The notes under the pieces are model-generated. The model was given only the letters and a program-made list of their open reading frames with translations. It was not told the DNA's origin and searched no databases. Source: Anaerostipes butyraticus (GTDB taxonomy: Bacteria; Bacillota; Clostridia; Lachnospirales; Lachnospiraceae). Taken from it: 64,000 bases of DNA. Every line of letters starts with the position of its first letter. Within the stretch, counting starts at the first letter, position 1. The stretch lies in the NCBI RefSeq assembly GCF_016586355.1, contig NZ_BLYI01000006.1:186001-250000 (forward strand), given 5' to 3'. Below, in pieces: positions 54,818 to 63,819 of the stretch. The translations under genes were made by a program, and so were the position numbers.

Positions 54818-54889
54818 TTTTTCAAGGATTTTAGGTAAAAATATGTTGATTTTAATATATTATGAAGAAAAATTGCGATTGATAACGGC

Positions 54890-54919
54890 TTGTATGTAAA
54901 CTCCGGTAAAATATATAAT
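54890..54919 (+). promoter_or_regulatory. Promoter of spo0A
   Basis: TTGTAT (54890-54895), an 18-base spacer and TATAAT (54914-54919). I could not recognise a convincing sigma-H promoter in the 140 bases between the terminator and the gene. Confidence 0.55.
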
Positions 54920-54955
54920 ATTCTTGTAAATAAAAACAGAATTGGAGGACTGAAT

Positions 54956-55753
54956 ATGAGCAAGATTAATGTGGCGATTGCAGATGATAATCAGAGGATC
55001 ATTGAAATGATGACCCAGCTGCTGGAACAGGAAGACGACATTGAAGTCGTGGCAAGTGCAGATAATGGCGAAGCTGCTGTGGAAGTTATCAAGGAAAATC
55101 ACCCGGATGTCGTGCTTTTGGATATCATCATGCCAAAACTGGATGGAATTGGCGTGCTGGAACGTCTGAAAGAAGAAGACATGGAAAAGAAACCGGCGGT
55201 TATCATGCTGTCCGCCATGGGGCAGGAGAATGTATGTGAGGAGGCGATCGAACTTGGAGCGTCTTATTTCATTTTAAAGCCGTTTGACTCCAACACGGTC
55301 ATCCGGAAGATCAAGCAGGTAAAAGCAGGAAGTGAATCTGCGAAACCATTTGTTGCATGGAAGGATCCATCTGGTAAAATTACAAGGAACCAGCTGGAAA
55401 TTATTGTGACGAATATGATTCATGAAATCGGAGTGCCTGCTCACATTAAGGGGTATCAGTATTTAAGGGATTCCATTATGATGGCCGTATATGATATGGA
55501 TATTTTAAATTCGATTACAAAACAGCTGTATCCGGCAATTGCGGAAAAATTTCATACCACATCCAGCCGCGTGGAGCGGGCGATTCGTCATGCCATTGAA
55601 GTGGCATGGGGCAGAGGAAAGATGGATACAATTGACGCCCTGTTTGGCTATACGGTTCATGCCGGAAAAGGAAAACCGACAAATTCAGAATTTATTGCTT
55701 TGATTGCAGACAAGATAAGGCTGGAGTATGGGTATGATATGATACAATCATGA
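54956..55753 (+). CDS. spo0A: Spo0A, master regulator of sporulation
   Basis: A 265-residue response regulator. The receiver domain has the complete set: acidic pocket VAIADDNQ (D10, D11), phospho-acceptor D56 in [13 protein letters not shown], Ser in VIMLSAMG and Lys in FILKPFD. The effector domain has the Spo0A signatures [32 protein letters not shown] and [15 protein letters not shown]. The ATG at 54956 follows TTGGAGGAC. The gene is normally next to spoIVB; here a 33-kb block lies between them. Confidence 0.97.
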   Translation: MSKINVAIADDNQRIIEMMTQLLEQEDDIEVVASADNGEAAVEVIKENHPDVVLLDIIMPKLDGIGVLERLKEEDMEKKPAVIMLSAMGQENVCEEAIELGASYFILKPFDSNTVIRKIKQVKAGSESAKPFVAWKDPSGKITRNQLEIIVTNMIHEIGVPAHIKGYQYLRDSIMMAVYDMDILNSITKQLYPAIAEKFHTTSSRVERAIRHAIEVAWGRGKMDTIDALFGYTVHAGKGKPTNSEFIALIADKIRLEYGYDMIQS

Positions 55754-55814
55754 GAAAAAGATGCTTCAGATAGGGTGGCTAGGTAAAGATTATGCATGAG
55801 GAGGATAAGGAAAT

Positions 55815-56624
55815 ATGGACAAGAAACTAAAAGTATTGATTGCGGATGCGAATCAGACGGAATCGGAAAAACTGGCAGAAACGCTTGCGGATGAATTAGA
55901 AATCGCATCGGTTGTAAACGATGGCGTAAGAGCAGTGGAAGATATTATGAAACATCATCCTGATGTCGTTGTCATTGATACGATGCTGCCTATGATTGAT
56001 GGACTTGGAGTCATTGAAAAATGCAGAGAAAAGCTAAGTGACAAAGATATGCCTTCCTTTATCGTTACAACTTTTATAGGAACGCAGAAATTAATTGAAT
56101 GCATCAATCATATGGAAGTTGATTACTGTATTATGAAGCCATTTCAGCCGGATATCCTGCTTCACAGGATCGAACAGATTACAAGGATGAAATACATGAA
56201 TCAGCAGATTCAGTATCAGCAGAGAAGAGAAATCAGAGACAGCAGGAATTTTGATACTGCGAAGTACGATATCAGACAGGATGTGACAAAGATCATAAGA
56301 GATCTTGGAATACCGGCTCATATAAAAGGGTATCAATACATAAGAGAAGGAATTATCATGGCAATCGAAGATGTGAATATGATGAATTATATTACAAAAT
56401 TATTGTATCCTACGATTGCAAAGAAATATAAGACGACGTCCAGCAGTGTAGAAAGAGCCATAAGGCACGCCATTGAGGTGGCATGGAACAGGGGAAAAGT
56501 AGAGCTGCTGGAAGAAATGTTCGGGTATACGATCAGTGCCGGAAAAGGAAAACCAACGAATTCAGAATTTATCGCACTGATTGCAGATAAAATGAGATTG
56601 GATTACAGAATGAATGCTTCATAA
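55815..56624 (+). CDS. Second Spo0A-like response regulator (tandem paralogue)
   Basis: A 269-residue Spo0A paralogue 61 bases after spo0A, with its own GAGGAGGAT ribosome site and probably the same transcript. The phospho-acceptor D55 ([13 protein letters not shown]), Thr (FIVTTFIG) and Lys (YCIMKPFQ) remain, but the acidic pair reads IADANQ, so one metal-pocket Asp is Ala. The DNA-binding domain is intact ([43 protein letters not shown]) except TSSSVERA where Spo0A has TSSRVERA. The linker is longer and Gln/Arg-rich ([18 protein letters not shown]). It may modulate or antagonise Spo0A. Confidence 0.93.
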   Translation: MDKKLKVLIADANQTESEKLAETLADELEIASVVNDGVRAVEDIMKHHPDVVVIDTMLPMIDGLGVIEKCREKLSDKDMPSFIVTTFIGTQKLIECINHMEVDYCIMKPFQPDILLHRIEQITRMKYMNQQIQYQQRREIRDSRNFDTAKYDIRQDVTKIIRDLGIPAHIKGYQYIREGIIMAIEDVNMMNYITKLLYPTIAKKYKTTSSSVERAIRHAIEVAWNRGKVELLEEMFGYTISAGKGKPTNSEFIALIADKMRLDYRMNAS

Positions 56625-56659
56625 AGAAGGACTTGAAGGATGATTTCAGATTAACAGAT

Positions 56660-56704
56660 GCCCTCAGGCAGAACGTAAAACTATCTGTCTGAGGGTAATT
56701 TTAT
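56660..56704 (+). terminator. Terminator after the spo0A pair
   Basis: CCCTCAGGCAGA pairs with TCTGTCTGAGGG (one G-T pair) around an 11-base loop, followed by TAATTTTAT. Confidence 0.85.
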
Positions 56705-56715
56705 GACAAAAAATG

Positions 56716-56732
56716 AATGAATAATATTCATT
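56716..56732. promoter_or_regulatory. Palindromic operator of the TetR/MATE pair
   Basis: AATGAATA-A-TATTCATT, a perfect 8-1-8 palindrome touching the -35 of the tetR promoter. The half-site TATTCATT recurs twice, 16 bases apart (57435-57442 and 57451-57458), just before the MATE gene. Confidence 0.75.
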
Positions 56733-56760
56733 GACAAAATCAGACTGCATGTGGTATACT
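56731..56760 (+). promoter_or_regulatory. Promoter of tetR
   Basis: Consensus TTGACA (56731-56736), an 18-base spacer and TATACT (56755-56760). The operator palindrome overlaps the first two bases of the -35. Confidence 0.85.
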
Positions 56761-56800
56761 CGGTTACGAAAAGAAAACAGAAAAGAGGTGAGCCGGAATC

Positions 56801-57373
56801 ATGACAAGAGTAACCAAGGCGCCGGAGGAACGACGTCAGGAGATTATTGATACCGCGATGAAAGTGTTTTATGAAAAGGGCTATGAAAAGACATCGATTT
56901 CTGATATCGCAAGAGAAATGCATGTGGCACAGGGGCTCTGCTATCGGTATTTTTCTTCCAAGGAAGAATTATTTGATGTCGCCATTGACCAGTATGCCCA
57001 AAAGCAGGTGGATCATATCTGCGGCATTTTGCATGAGAAAATGTCACTGGATGAGCTGATCAGAAATATGCCCACATTCCTGGAAACAGAAAATAATGAC
57101 AGTTATGCACAAAAAGTATGTCATAAAAAGGGGAATGTAAAGTTTCATTATCAGCTGTCTTTAAAGGTCTGCGCAAAACTGCAGCCAGTTGTAAAAAAAT
57201 TGCTGCTGGCTGCAGAAGAAGAGGGAGCTGTTCATATACAGGATCCAGAGACAATGGCATCCTTTTGTGTATATGGTCAGCTGGGTGTGCTGCTGAATCA
57301 GGAAATTTCCCCGGAAGAAAGAGCGGAACGCATCCGCAGTTTTTTACTTGAACTTATAAAAAAATTTTCATAA
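56801..57373 (+). CDS. TetR family regulator
   Basis: A 190-residue TetR-type repressor. The N-terminal helix-turn-helix reads RRQEIIDTAMKVFYEKGYEK and TSISDIAREMHVAQGLCYRY, then FFSSKEELFDVAID; the C-terminal domain is an all-helical ligand pocket. GAGGTGAG serves the ATG. It lies directly before a MATE exporter, with matching half-sites in front of both genes, so it probably represses itself and the exporter. Confidence 0.9.
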   Translation: MTRVTKAPEERRQEIIDTAMKVFYEKGYEKTSISDIAREMHVAQGLCYRYFSSKEELFDVAIDQYAQKQVDHICGILHEKMSLDELIRNMPTFLETENNDSYAQKVCHKKGNVKFHYQLSLKVCAKLQPVVKKLLLAAEEEGAVHIQDPETMASFCVYGQLGVLLNQEISPEERAERIRSFLLELIKKFS

Positions 57374-57475
57374 ACGAACACAAAGATTCCTGCTTTGGGC
57401 TGGCAGGAATTTATTTTAAACTGAAAGTGACTGATATTCATTCATTAATTTATTCATTAGAGGAGGTACTGTACG

Positions 57476-58804
57476 ATGGAAATTGATTTTATCACAGGAA
57501 GTACAAAGAAGTGTCTGGCGGCAATGGTTCTGCCAATGATGGCAGCTATGTTTCTGAATATGGCGTATAATCTGGTGGATAGTCTCTGGATTGGAAATCT
57601 GCTGGGAGAAACGGCTTATGCCGCATTAACGAATGCGACGCCGGTTATTCTGATTCTAAGTTCTGTTGCAATGGGAACGGCCAATGGTGTGGCTATTTTA
57701 TTGTCTCAGGCAGTTGGAGCCAACAGGAAAGAGAGGGTGGACAGGCTGATTATGACGTCGTTTATTGCTGCGGTTGTATTTTCTGCCGGAGTGACGATCC
57801 TGCTGGAGGCGGCATTAAAACCGATTTTAATTTTGCTTCATACGCCGGGAGAAGTTATGCAGATGGCATATCAGTATCTGGCAATTTATATACTCGGGTA
57901 TCTGGCGGTATATTTATACTGTTATTTTACGGCAGTTTTAAGAAGTTTTGGAAATAGTGTCTTTCAGGTAATCGCAATGCTGATCTGTACTTTGCTCAAT
58001 GCAGGGCTGGATCCCTTGTTTATTCATTTTTTTGGATTTAATGGTGCCGCGGCGGCTACAGTGTTATCTCAGATTTTATGTCTCATTTTTATGATGATAT
58101 ATTTATATCGGAAACGGCTTTTTCATTTCAGGCTATCCTGCTTTGATAAACAGCTGATTCCTTCTTTTATCAAAAAAGGCATTCCTTCTGCTTTTCAGCA
58201 GAGTATACCGGCAGTCAGCACCAGTTTTCTTACTTCCCTGGTAACGGGATACGGCATTTCAGCTCTTGCCGCCTATGGAATCACAGGGAAGCTGGAAACC
58301 ATTTTATTTTATCCTGCAATGGCTTTGAATATGGCGCTGACAAGCATCGTTGGACAGTGTACTGGAGGAAGAAGATATGACCGGGCAAAAGACTACATAA
58401 AGATTTCTCTGCTGTATGGAATAATCGTGCTGGCTTTGTTATCTGTACTGGTTATCTGCTTTTCCAGCCCATTGTCACACTTATTTGTAAACAGCGATGC
58501 GGCGGCACACATTGTCAGTGTTTATTTTGAAATTGTCAGCATAGGATATGTTTTAAATACTGTAACCAACTGTTTTCTTGGCAGCCTGAATGGAATGGGA
58601 AGACCCGCGAAGAGTATGTTCTGTATGGTAATGTATTATATGATCATAAGAATGCCGCTGGCGTGGATTTTATCAAATCGAGGCTTTGGAATCAATGGAA
58701 TCTGGACTGCGGTTCTGATCAGTCATATTATGGCAGCTGTGGTAGCAGCAGCGACAGCAAATCATGAACTGCGGAAACAGGAAAATAAAGGATCAGGTGT
58801 GTGA
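57476..58804 (+). CDS. MATE family efflux transporter
   Basis: A 442-residue sodium- or proton-coupled exporter of the MATE family, with twelve predicted helices. The start (KKCLAAMVLPMMAAMFLNMA, then YNLVDSLWIGNLLGETAYAA) and the repeat at the second half (FQQSIPAVSTSFLTSLV) are typical of the DinF/NorM group. GAGGAGGT precedes the ATG. Probably multidrug or metabolite export, controlled by the preceding TetR protein. Confidence 0.92.
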   Translation: MEIDFITGSTKKCLAAMVLPMMAAMFLNMAYNLVDSLWIGNLLGETAYAALTNATPVILILSSVAMGTANGVAILLSQAVGANRKERVDRLIMTSFIAAVVFSAGVTILLEAALKPILILLHTPGEVMQMAYQYLAIYILGYLAVYLYCYFTAVLRSFGNSVFQVIAMLICTLLNAGLDPLFIHFFGFNGAAAATVLSQILCLIFMMIYLYRKRLFHFRLSCFDKQLIPSFIKKGIPSAFQQSIPAVSTSFLTSLVTGYGISALAAYGITGKLETILFYPAMALNMALTSIVGQCTGGRRYDRAKDYIKISLLYGIIVLALLSVLVICFSSPLSHLFVNSDAAAHIVSVYFEIVSIGYVLNTVTNCFLGSLNGMGRPAKSMFCMVMYYMIIRMPLAWILSNRGFGINGIWTAVLISHIMAAVVAAATANHELRKQENKGSGV

Positions 58805-58819
58805 AAATACACCTGATCC
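58790..58819. terminator. Bidirectional hairpin between MATE and rqcH-like genes
   Basis: A perfect 11-base stem GGATCAGGTGT / ACACCTGATCC with an 8-base loop containing the MATE stop codon. It has T-rich sequence on both sides and separates two convergent genes. Confidence 0.75.
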
Positions 58820-58822
58820 TGA

Positions 58823-60571
58823 TTATTTCTCCTTGATTTCCTGGATGCCTGAAATATCCGGCACACACATCATAGAGTAATTGGTATGATAGATGACAAA
58901 TCCCGGTTTAGCTTTTGGCGGCTTTTTCAGCTCTTTTCGCTGGATATAGTCGATTTCTACTTTAGGAGCCTGTCTTCCCTGAGAATAATAAGCAGCGAGT
59001 CTGCCAGCTTCTTCAAAGGTTGCATCCGGAAGGGTTTCTGCCTGCTCTTTCCGAACGATTACATGGGATCCCGGCATTTGTTTGGCATGGAACCACCAGT
59101 CGCCTCCATTGGCGAATTTAAAAGTCAGTTCATCGTTCTGGTAATTATTTTTTCCAACATACATATGAAAGCCATCGGAAGAAACAAAATGCAGGGGTTT
59201 TGATTTTTTCGGCTTTTTCGCTCCTTTATGTCCGCGGCTTTTAATATATCCGTAATCGGTCAGCTCCTGCTTGATCTGATTCAGATCTTTTTCATCTTCG
59301 GACAATGAAAGAGATGTGGCGATGGACTCCAGATGATCCAGGTCTGCTTTTGTTTCCACAACAAGACTGGAAAGCGCTTCATAGGTCCGCTTCAGCTTGT
59401 TGTACCGGGCAAAATATTTCTGCGCATTTTCCAGAGGCGTTTTGTTAGAATCCAGCGGAATCGTAATTTCCTGATCTGTATAGTAATTCATGCAGGTCAG
59501 AGATTTCGCATTTGGTTCCAGCTGATATCCATATGCCTGGATCAGTTCGCCGTATACTTTATACTTTTCTCTTTTTTCTGTATCCTTCAGCTGCTTTTTC
59601 TGAAGATCATATTTTTTGCTGGTTCTTTCCTGAGCGGTCTGGATGATTTTTCTCAGATCAGCGGATTTTTGCTTCATCCGCGTATATTTTTCTTTTTCAG
59701 AAAAGTACTCGATCAGGACGTCGAAGATGGAATCAAAGACTTTTTCCTGAGCATCAGCATAAGAAGTCAGAGTAATACAGGAAAATTCTTTTGGTTCGTC
59801 TTTATAATATATGATATTAGGATGATAGTCCTCATCTTCAATGGCGGTTCTCAGTTTTAGCAGCTGTCCATAAAGACCGCCTGCGCCTTCTTCTGTTAAA
59901 GAATCCGTGGAATCATTTCCATCCAGTCCTGCCCGATAACAGACTTCATTGGCGATTAATGGACTCATGCCGGTGATTGAAGTATAAAGGGCTTTTGTAA
60001 GACTAAGCGGCTTTTTGATGATTTCATTGGCAAACAGTTCGGGAGTCAGCATGAAAATAGAATGTTTTCCCTTGGATGGCGGTGCGCAGTAGGTGCGGCC
60101 GGGAAGAACCTCGCGGACAGAGCTGATGTTGGCTGAAATATGCTTGATGCTGTCCAGGATCATACCTTCAGAATCTGTAAAAATGATATTGCTGTGTTTG
60201 CCCATAAGTTCAACGATAAGATGCTTCTGACAGACGTCGCCAAGTTCATCCAGATGTTCGACGGTAATGTCGATGATTCGTTCAAAATCCGGCTGGCAGA
60301 TGGAAACGATCCGTCCGTTGCTTAAATGTTTTCGTAAAAGCATACAGAAATTTGGAGCCTGCATAGGATTTGTTTTGGTTTCTGTTGTCAGGTAGATCAA
60401 CGGAAGAGATGCGCTTGCAGAGATATGCAGGCGCATCGTGTTTCGTTCCTTTTTGATCACGAGAGTGATTTCATCGGTTTCCGGCTGGTAAATCTTATAA
60501 ATTCTGCCGCCGGCGATTTTTTGTTTTAGTTCGGTTACAATATTTGAAATGACAAATCCGTCAAATGCCAT
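58823..60571 (-). CDS. rqcH: NFACT protein RqcH (FbpA-like)
   Basis: A 582-residue NFACT-family protein that, in the bacterial ribosome quality control pathway, binds stalled 50S subunits and adds C-terminal alanine tails. The N-terminal NFACT-N region begins MAFDGFVISNIVTELKQKI and contains MLLRKHLSNGRI; a central coiled coil and the NFACT-R domain (DGFHMYVGKNNYQNDELTFK, then WWFHAKQMPGSHVI) follow. Older names call it fibronectin-binding protein. It starts just downstream of the CNNM gene on the same strand. Confidence 0.92.
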   Translation of the reverse strand: MAFDGFVISNIVTELKQKIAGGRIYKIYQPETDEITLVIKKERNTMRLHISASASLPLIYLTTETKTNPMQAPNFCMLLRKHLSNGRIVSICQPDFERIIDITVEHLDELGDVCQKHLIVELMGKHSNIIFTDSEGMILDSIKHISANISSVREVLPGRTYCAPPSKGKHSIFMLTPELFANEIIKKPLSLTKALYTSITGMSPLIANEVCYRAGLDGNDSTDSLTEEGAGGLYGQLLKLRTAIEDEDYHPNIIYYKDEPKEFSCITLTSYADAQEKVFDSIFDVLIEYFSEKEKYTRMKQKSADLRKIIQTAQERTSKKYDLQKKQLKDTEKREKYKVYGELIQAYGYQLEPNAKSLTCMNYYTDQEITIPLDSNKTPLENAQKYFARYNKLKRTYEALSSLVVETKADLDHLESIATSLSLSEDEKDLNQIKQELTDYGYIKSRGHKGAKKPKKSKPLHFVSSDGFHMYVGKNNYQNDELTFKFANGGDWWFHAKQMPGSHVIVRKEQAETLPDATFEEAGRLAAYYSQGRQAPKVEIDYIQRKELKKPPKAKPGFVIYHTNYSMMCVPDISGIQEIKEK

Positions 60572-60593
60572 AGTATCTGCCTCCTGTAGGAAA

Positions 60594-61916
60594 TCAGGAG
60601 TCTTCTTCCTCCTGATGTATGATAGGGTTTTTAGTTACGGTTGTATCACGGATAATATGATTTTCTACTTTATGCACATGAATGTCCAGATTTTTATAAG
60701 CACACTGGAATTGCTCTCCATCCCGGGGGATCATTTCGATAATGCTGCAGATGAATCCATTAAAAGTGTCGTACATATCGGTTGGGAGTTCCACCTGAAC
60801 GCTTTCCTGAACATCATCCAGTTCTGCATCACCAGAGATGTTCCAGCAGTTTTCTGAAACCGGCTGAATTTTTTCTTTTGGTGTGGTTTCATTGGCGTCA
60901 TACATATCGCCGACCAGTTCTTCAATCAGATCCTGTACTGTAATGATTCCGGACATTCCGCCGTGTTCATCCAGAAGAACTGCAAAGTATGTGCGTTTGC
61001 TTTTCATATTCTGGAACAGGATATCGGCTTTCATGTCTTCCGGAATAAAGTAAACCGGATGAATGGCCTGTTTTCTCAGAGAGTCTTTTGTGCGGACCTC
61101 CATACGGAAATAGTCTCTGGTATCCAGGATGCCGACAATCTGATCTTTGTTTTCTTTAAAGATCGGATAATAGGTGTGACGGGTAGACTGGATGATCTTA
61201 TCCCAGGTTTCCAGGCTGTCATCCACATCCAGAGCATCCACTTCCAAACGATGGGTACAGATCTGCTGGGCAGAAATATCATCAAATTCAAACACATTCT
61301 GAATCATTTCGTTTTCATAGGATTCCAGGATTCCCTGCTGATTTCCTTCCATCAGCATCATTCTGATTTCTTCTTCTGTCAGAGTGTCTTCATTATCATT
61401 CGGATTAATGCCCAGCAGACGTAAAAGTCCATTGGTAGAAACAGTCAGCAGGGCAACCAGAGGGAAAAAGAACTTGGAAACTCCATAGAGAAGACCGGAT
61501 AAAGCCAGAGACAGAGACTCTGTTTTTTTCATGGCAATTCGTTTTGGAACCAGTTCCCCGAAAACAATATTAAAATAAGATAAAATGATCGTAATCAGGA
61601 TCATGGAAACGGATCGCAAAATACTTTCAGAAACCGGGATGCCGGTTTTCATCAGAAGATTTGCCAGTGGACCGGAGAAATTATCTGCGGCAAAAGCACT
61701 GTTTAAGAATCCGGATAATGTAATGGCAACCTGAATGGTGGCAAGGAACCTGGAAGGCTGGTCGGTCAGCCGGCAAAGTTTCACGGCCCTTTTGTCTCCG
61801 TCTTCTGCCATTTTTTTCAGTTTTGAGTTATTCATGGAAATAACAGCGATTTCCGCACTGGCGAAGACCGCGTTTAGAAAAATCAAAATAATTAGTAAAA
61901 TTGCTGATTGTATCAT
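60594..61916 (-). CDS. CNNM/CorC-type (hemolysin family) ion transporter
   Basis: A 440-residue protein with an N-terminal DUF21/CNNM membrane domain of about four helices (MIQSAILLIILIFLNAVFAS then AEIAVISMNNSKLKKMAEDG), a pair of CBS domains (VGILDTRDYF; FAVLLDEHGGMSGIITVQDL) and a C-terminal CorC/HlyC domain. Family members move magnesium or cobalt. The gene has a 220-base leader with a candidate attenuator, which suggests ion-responsive control. Confidence 0.9.
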   Translation of the reverse strand: MIQSAILLIILIFLNAVFASAEIAVISMNNSKLKKMAEDGDKRAVKLCRLTDQPSRFLATIQVAITLSGFLNSAFAADNFSGPLANLLMKTGIPVSESILRSVSMILITIILSYFNIVFGELVPKRIAMKKTESLSLALSGLLYGVSKFFFPLVALLTVSTNGLLRLLGINPNDNEDTLTEEEIRMMLMEGNQQGILESYENEMIQNVFEFDDISAQQICTHRLEVDALDVDDSLETWDKIIQSTRHTYYPIFKENKDQIVGILDTRDYFRMEVRTKDSLRKQAIHPVYFIPEDMKADILFQNMKSKRTYFAVLLDEHGGMSGIITVQDLIEELVGDMYDANETTPKEKIQPVSENCWNISGDAELDDVQESVQVELPTDMYDTFNGFICSIIEMIPRDGEQFQCAYKNLDIHVHKVENHIIRDTTVTKNPIIHQEEEDS

Positions 61917-61959
61917 AAATGTATGTATCCTTTCAAAATGAGAAAATTTTTAAAATCAA

Positions 61960-62136
61960 TGTAAAAAACAACACAAAAAGGCATGACCTGTGTTTTTCTA
62001 AACAAAGCCATACCGCAGTCTATCTTCTGAATCTGGAATGAATCTTAAAACGCTTTAATGGAATATAAGCTTTCGTCGAGGCATCTTCCACTTTGGTCTG
62101 CACATCCTTTCAAATAAGTTACTGTTATTTCAGTTA
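61960..62136 (-). ncRNA. Candidate riboswitch/attenuator leader of the CNNM gene
   Basis: The predicted transcript begins near 62136 and runs about 120 bases before the terminator at 61966-62014. On the minus strand it contains GGATGTGCAGACC, TGCCTCGACGAAAGC and TAGACTGCGGTATGG, the last overlapping the terminator's 5' arm. It does not match what I know of the M-box, yybP/ykoY or other common classes. The rightward aminopeptidase gene also lies beyond this region, and I see no clear promoter for it here. Confidence 0.5.
61966..62014 (-). terminator. Intrinsic terminator within the CNNM leader
   Basis: On the minus strand GGTATGGCTTTGTTT pairs with AAACACAGGTCATGCC (internal mismatch), followed by TTTTTGTGTTG and then TTTTTT. 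It lies 50 bases before the gene's start and downstream of its promoter, so it should act as an attenuator. Confidence 0.7.
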
Positions 62137-62142
62137 TCTATA

Positions 62143-62171
62143 AAAATAGCACAGTTGAAGTAAAAAGTCAA
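62143..62171 (-). promoter_or_regulatory. Promoter of the CNNM gene
   Basis: On the minus strand TTGACT (62171-62166), a 17-base spacer and TATTTT (62148-62143). Confidence 0.65.
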
Positions 62172-62246
62172 TTGCCGGCGCGGTTGCCATTTTCCATTTT
62201 ATGTAGTAGGATTGCAGTAGCAATAATGAAAAGGAAGTGTGTGATT

Positions 62247-63119
62247 ATGGAAACAATTGGAAGAAACAGTGCCTGCTGGTGTGGAAGCGGAAAAAAATAT
62301 AAGAAGTGTCACTATCAGTTCGATGAGAGATTAAAGGAAATGGCACAGGAAGGACATCTGATTCCTTCTCATGATATGATAAAAAACAAAGAACAGATTG
62401 ACGGAATCAGAGAAAGCGGCAAAATCAACATTGCAGTTTTGGATTATGTGGCAGAGCATATCGGACCGGGTGTGACAACGCAGCAGATTGATGACTGGGT
62501 GTATGAACAGACGACGTCCAGGGGAGCCATACCGGCTCCGCTGAATTATGAAGGATTCCCGAAAAGTGTGTGTACATCTGTCAATGATCAGGTTTGCCAT
62601 GGAATCCCGTCAGAAGACGTTGTACTTCAGGAAGGCGACATCGTAAATATCGATGTTTCTACAATCTATCACGGATATTTTTCTGATTCTTCCAGGATGT
62701 TCTGTATTGGAGAAGTATCACCTGAGAAGAAAAAACTGGTGGACGTGACAAAGGAATGTGTTCAGGCAGGTCTGGATGCGGTAAAGCCATGGGGGCTTAT
62801 GGGAGATATGGGGCATGCTGTTCATGAACACGCTCTTGCCAATGGATATACCGTTGTAAGGGAAATCGGCGGTCATGGCGTCGGCATTGAATTTCATGAG
62901 GATCCATATGTCAGTTATGTTTCACAGCCGGAAACAGGAATGGTTATGGCACCGGGCATGATATTTACCATTGAGCCTATGGTCAATATGGGAAGCGATA
63001 AAATATTTGTAAATGATGAAGACGGATGGACAGTATATACAGACGACGGAAAACCATCTGCTCAGTGGGAAGTACAGGTGCTTGTAACAGAAGACGGATA
63101 TGAAATCCTTGCTTATTAG
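62247..63119 (+). CDS. map: Type I methionine aminopeptidase with SEC-C zinc motif
   Basis: A 290-residue methionine aminopeptidase that removes N-terminal Met. An N-terminal SEC-C motif (SACWCGSGKKYKKCH) binds zinc and probably the ribosome. The pita-bread catalytic domain carries the metal ligands in VNIDVSTIYHGYFSDSSRMF (two Asp), GHGVGIEFHE (His), FTIEPMVNMG (Glu) and QWEVQVLVTEDG (Glu). I use the ATG at 62247 with AAGGAAG upstream; in-frame starts further upstream add residues with no family match. Confidence 0.94.
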   Translation: METIGRNSACWCGSGKKYKKCHYQFDERLKEMAQEGHLIPSHDMIKNKEQIDGIRESGKINIAVLDYVAEHIGPGVTTQQIDDWVYEQTTSRGAIPAPLNYEGFPKSVCTSVNDQVCHGIPSEDVVLQEGDIVNIDVSTIYHGYFSDSSRMFCIGEVSPEKKKLVDVTKECVQAGLDAVKPWGLMGDMGHAVHEHALANGYTVVREIGGHGVGIEFHEDPYVSYVSQPETGMVMAPGMIFTIEPMVNMGSDKIFVNDEDGWTVYTDDGKPSAQWEVQVLVTEDGYEILAY

Positions 63120-63142
63120 AGACTGAAGAAAGAGGTAGAGGC

Positions 63143-63817
63143 GTGGATCGGATTTTAATTGTAGAAGATGACGGCCATATTAATGAACTGCTGTATGAAG
63201 CTCTGACCAAAGAAGGATATGACTGTGAGCAGGCATTTTCCGGAACCGAGGCAGAGCGTCTTTTTCAGGAAAATGAGTATGCTCTTGTGATGCTGGATCT
63301 GATGCTCCCGGGAATGCCGGGAGAAAAAGTCCTTTCTTCTCTTCGGAAGAACAAAAAGACACCGGTCATTGTTCTTACAGCGAAGGATCAGCTGGATGAC
63401 AAAGTAGATCTTCTAAAGAGCGGCGCGGATGATTATATTACAAAACCGTTTAATATTGAAGAAGTGCTTGCCAGGGTTTTGGTGCAGATGCGCCGCAGAA
63501 ATCAAGAAGATACATCGGAGACGCTTTCCTGCAAGGAAATGACGCTTCACAGAGATACGTTTCAGATAGAAATTCAGGGGCAGGAGCTTCCCAGGGTTAC
63601 AAAACAGGAATTTGCGATTTTGGAGCTTCTGCTTCGAAATCCTAAAAAAGTATTCAGTAAAGAAGAGATTTTTGAATATGCCTGGGATGAAGTTTATATG
63701 GGTGAGACAAAGACGCTGGATGTACATATCAGCAATATCAGAAAGAAGATAAAGCAGGTGACAGATGAAGGGTATATTGAGACGGTCTGGGGTATCGGAT
63801 ATCGTCTGCAGCGGTAA
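63143..63817 (+). CDS. OmpR/PhoB family response regulator
   Basis: A 224-residue response regulator. The receiver has RILIVEDDGHINELL (acidic pair), ALVMLDLMLPGMPGE (phospho-acceptor Asp), VIVLTAKD and YITKPFN (Lys). The DNA-binding winged helix is QEFAILELLLRNPKKVFSKE then IFEYAWDEVY and LDVHISNIRKKI. A GTG start follows GAGGTAGAGG. The paired histidine kinase is not in view; an ABC ATPase gene follows, as in peptide- or antibiotic-sensing modules. Confidence 0.94.
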   Translation: MDRILIVEDDGHINELLYEALTKEGYDCEQAFSGTEAERLFQENEYALVMLDLMLPGMPGEKVLSSLRKNKKTPVIVLTAKDQLDDKVDLLKSGADDYITKPFNIEEVLARVLVQMRRRNQEDTSETLSCKEMTLHRDTFQIEIQGQELPRVTKQEFAILELLLRNPKKVFSKEEIFEYAWDEVYMGETKTLDVHISNIRKKIKQVTDEGYIETVWGIGYRLQR

Positions 63818-63819
63818 TC

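Noticed and set aside
61960-62136. The CNNM leader as an M-box, yybP/ykoY, T-box or SAM riboswitch
   Set aside because: I could not find the conserved core sequences of these classes on the minus strand, so no class is claimed.
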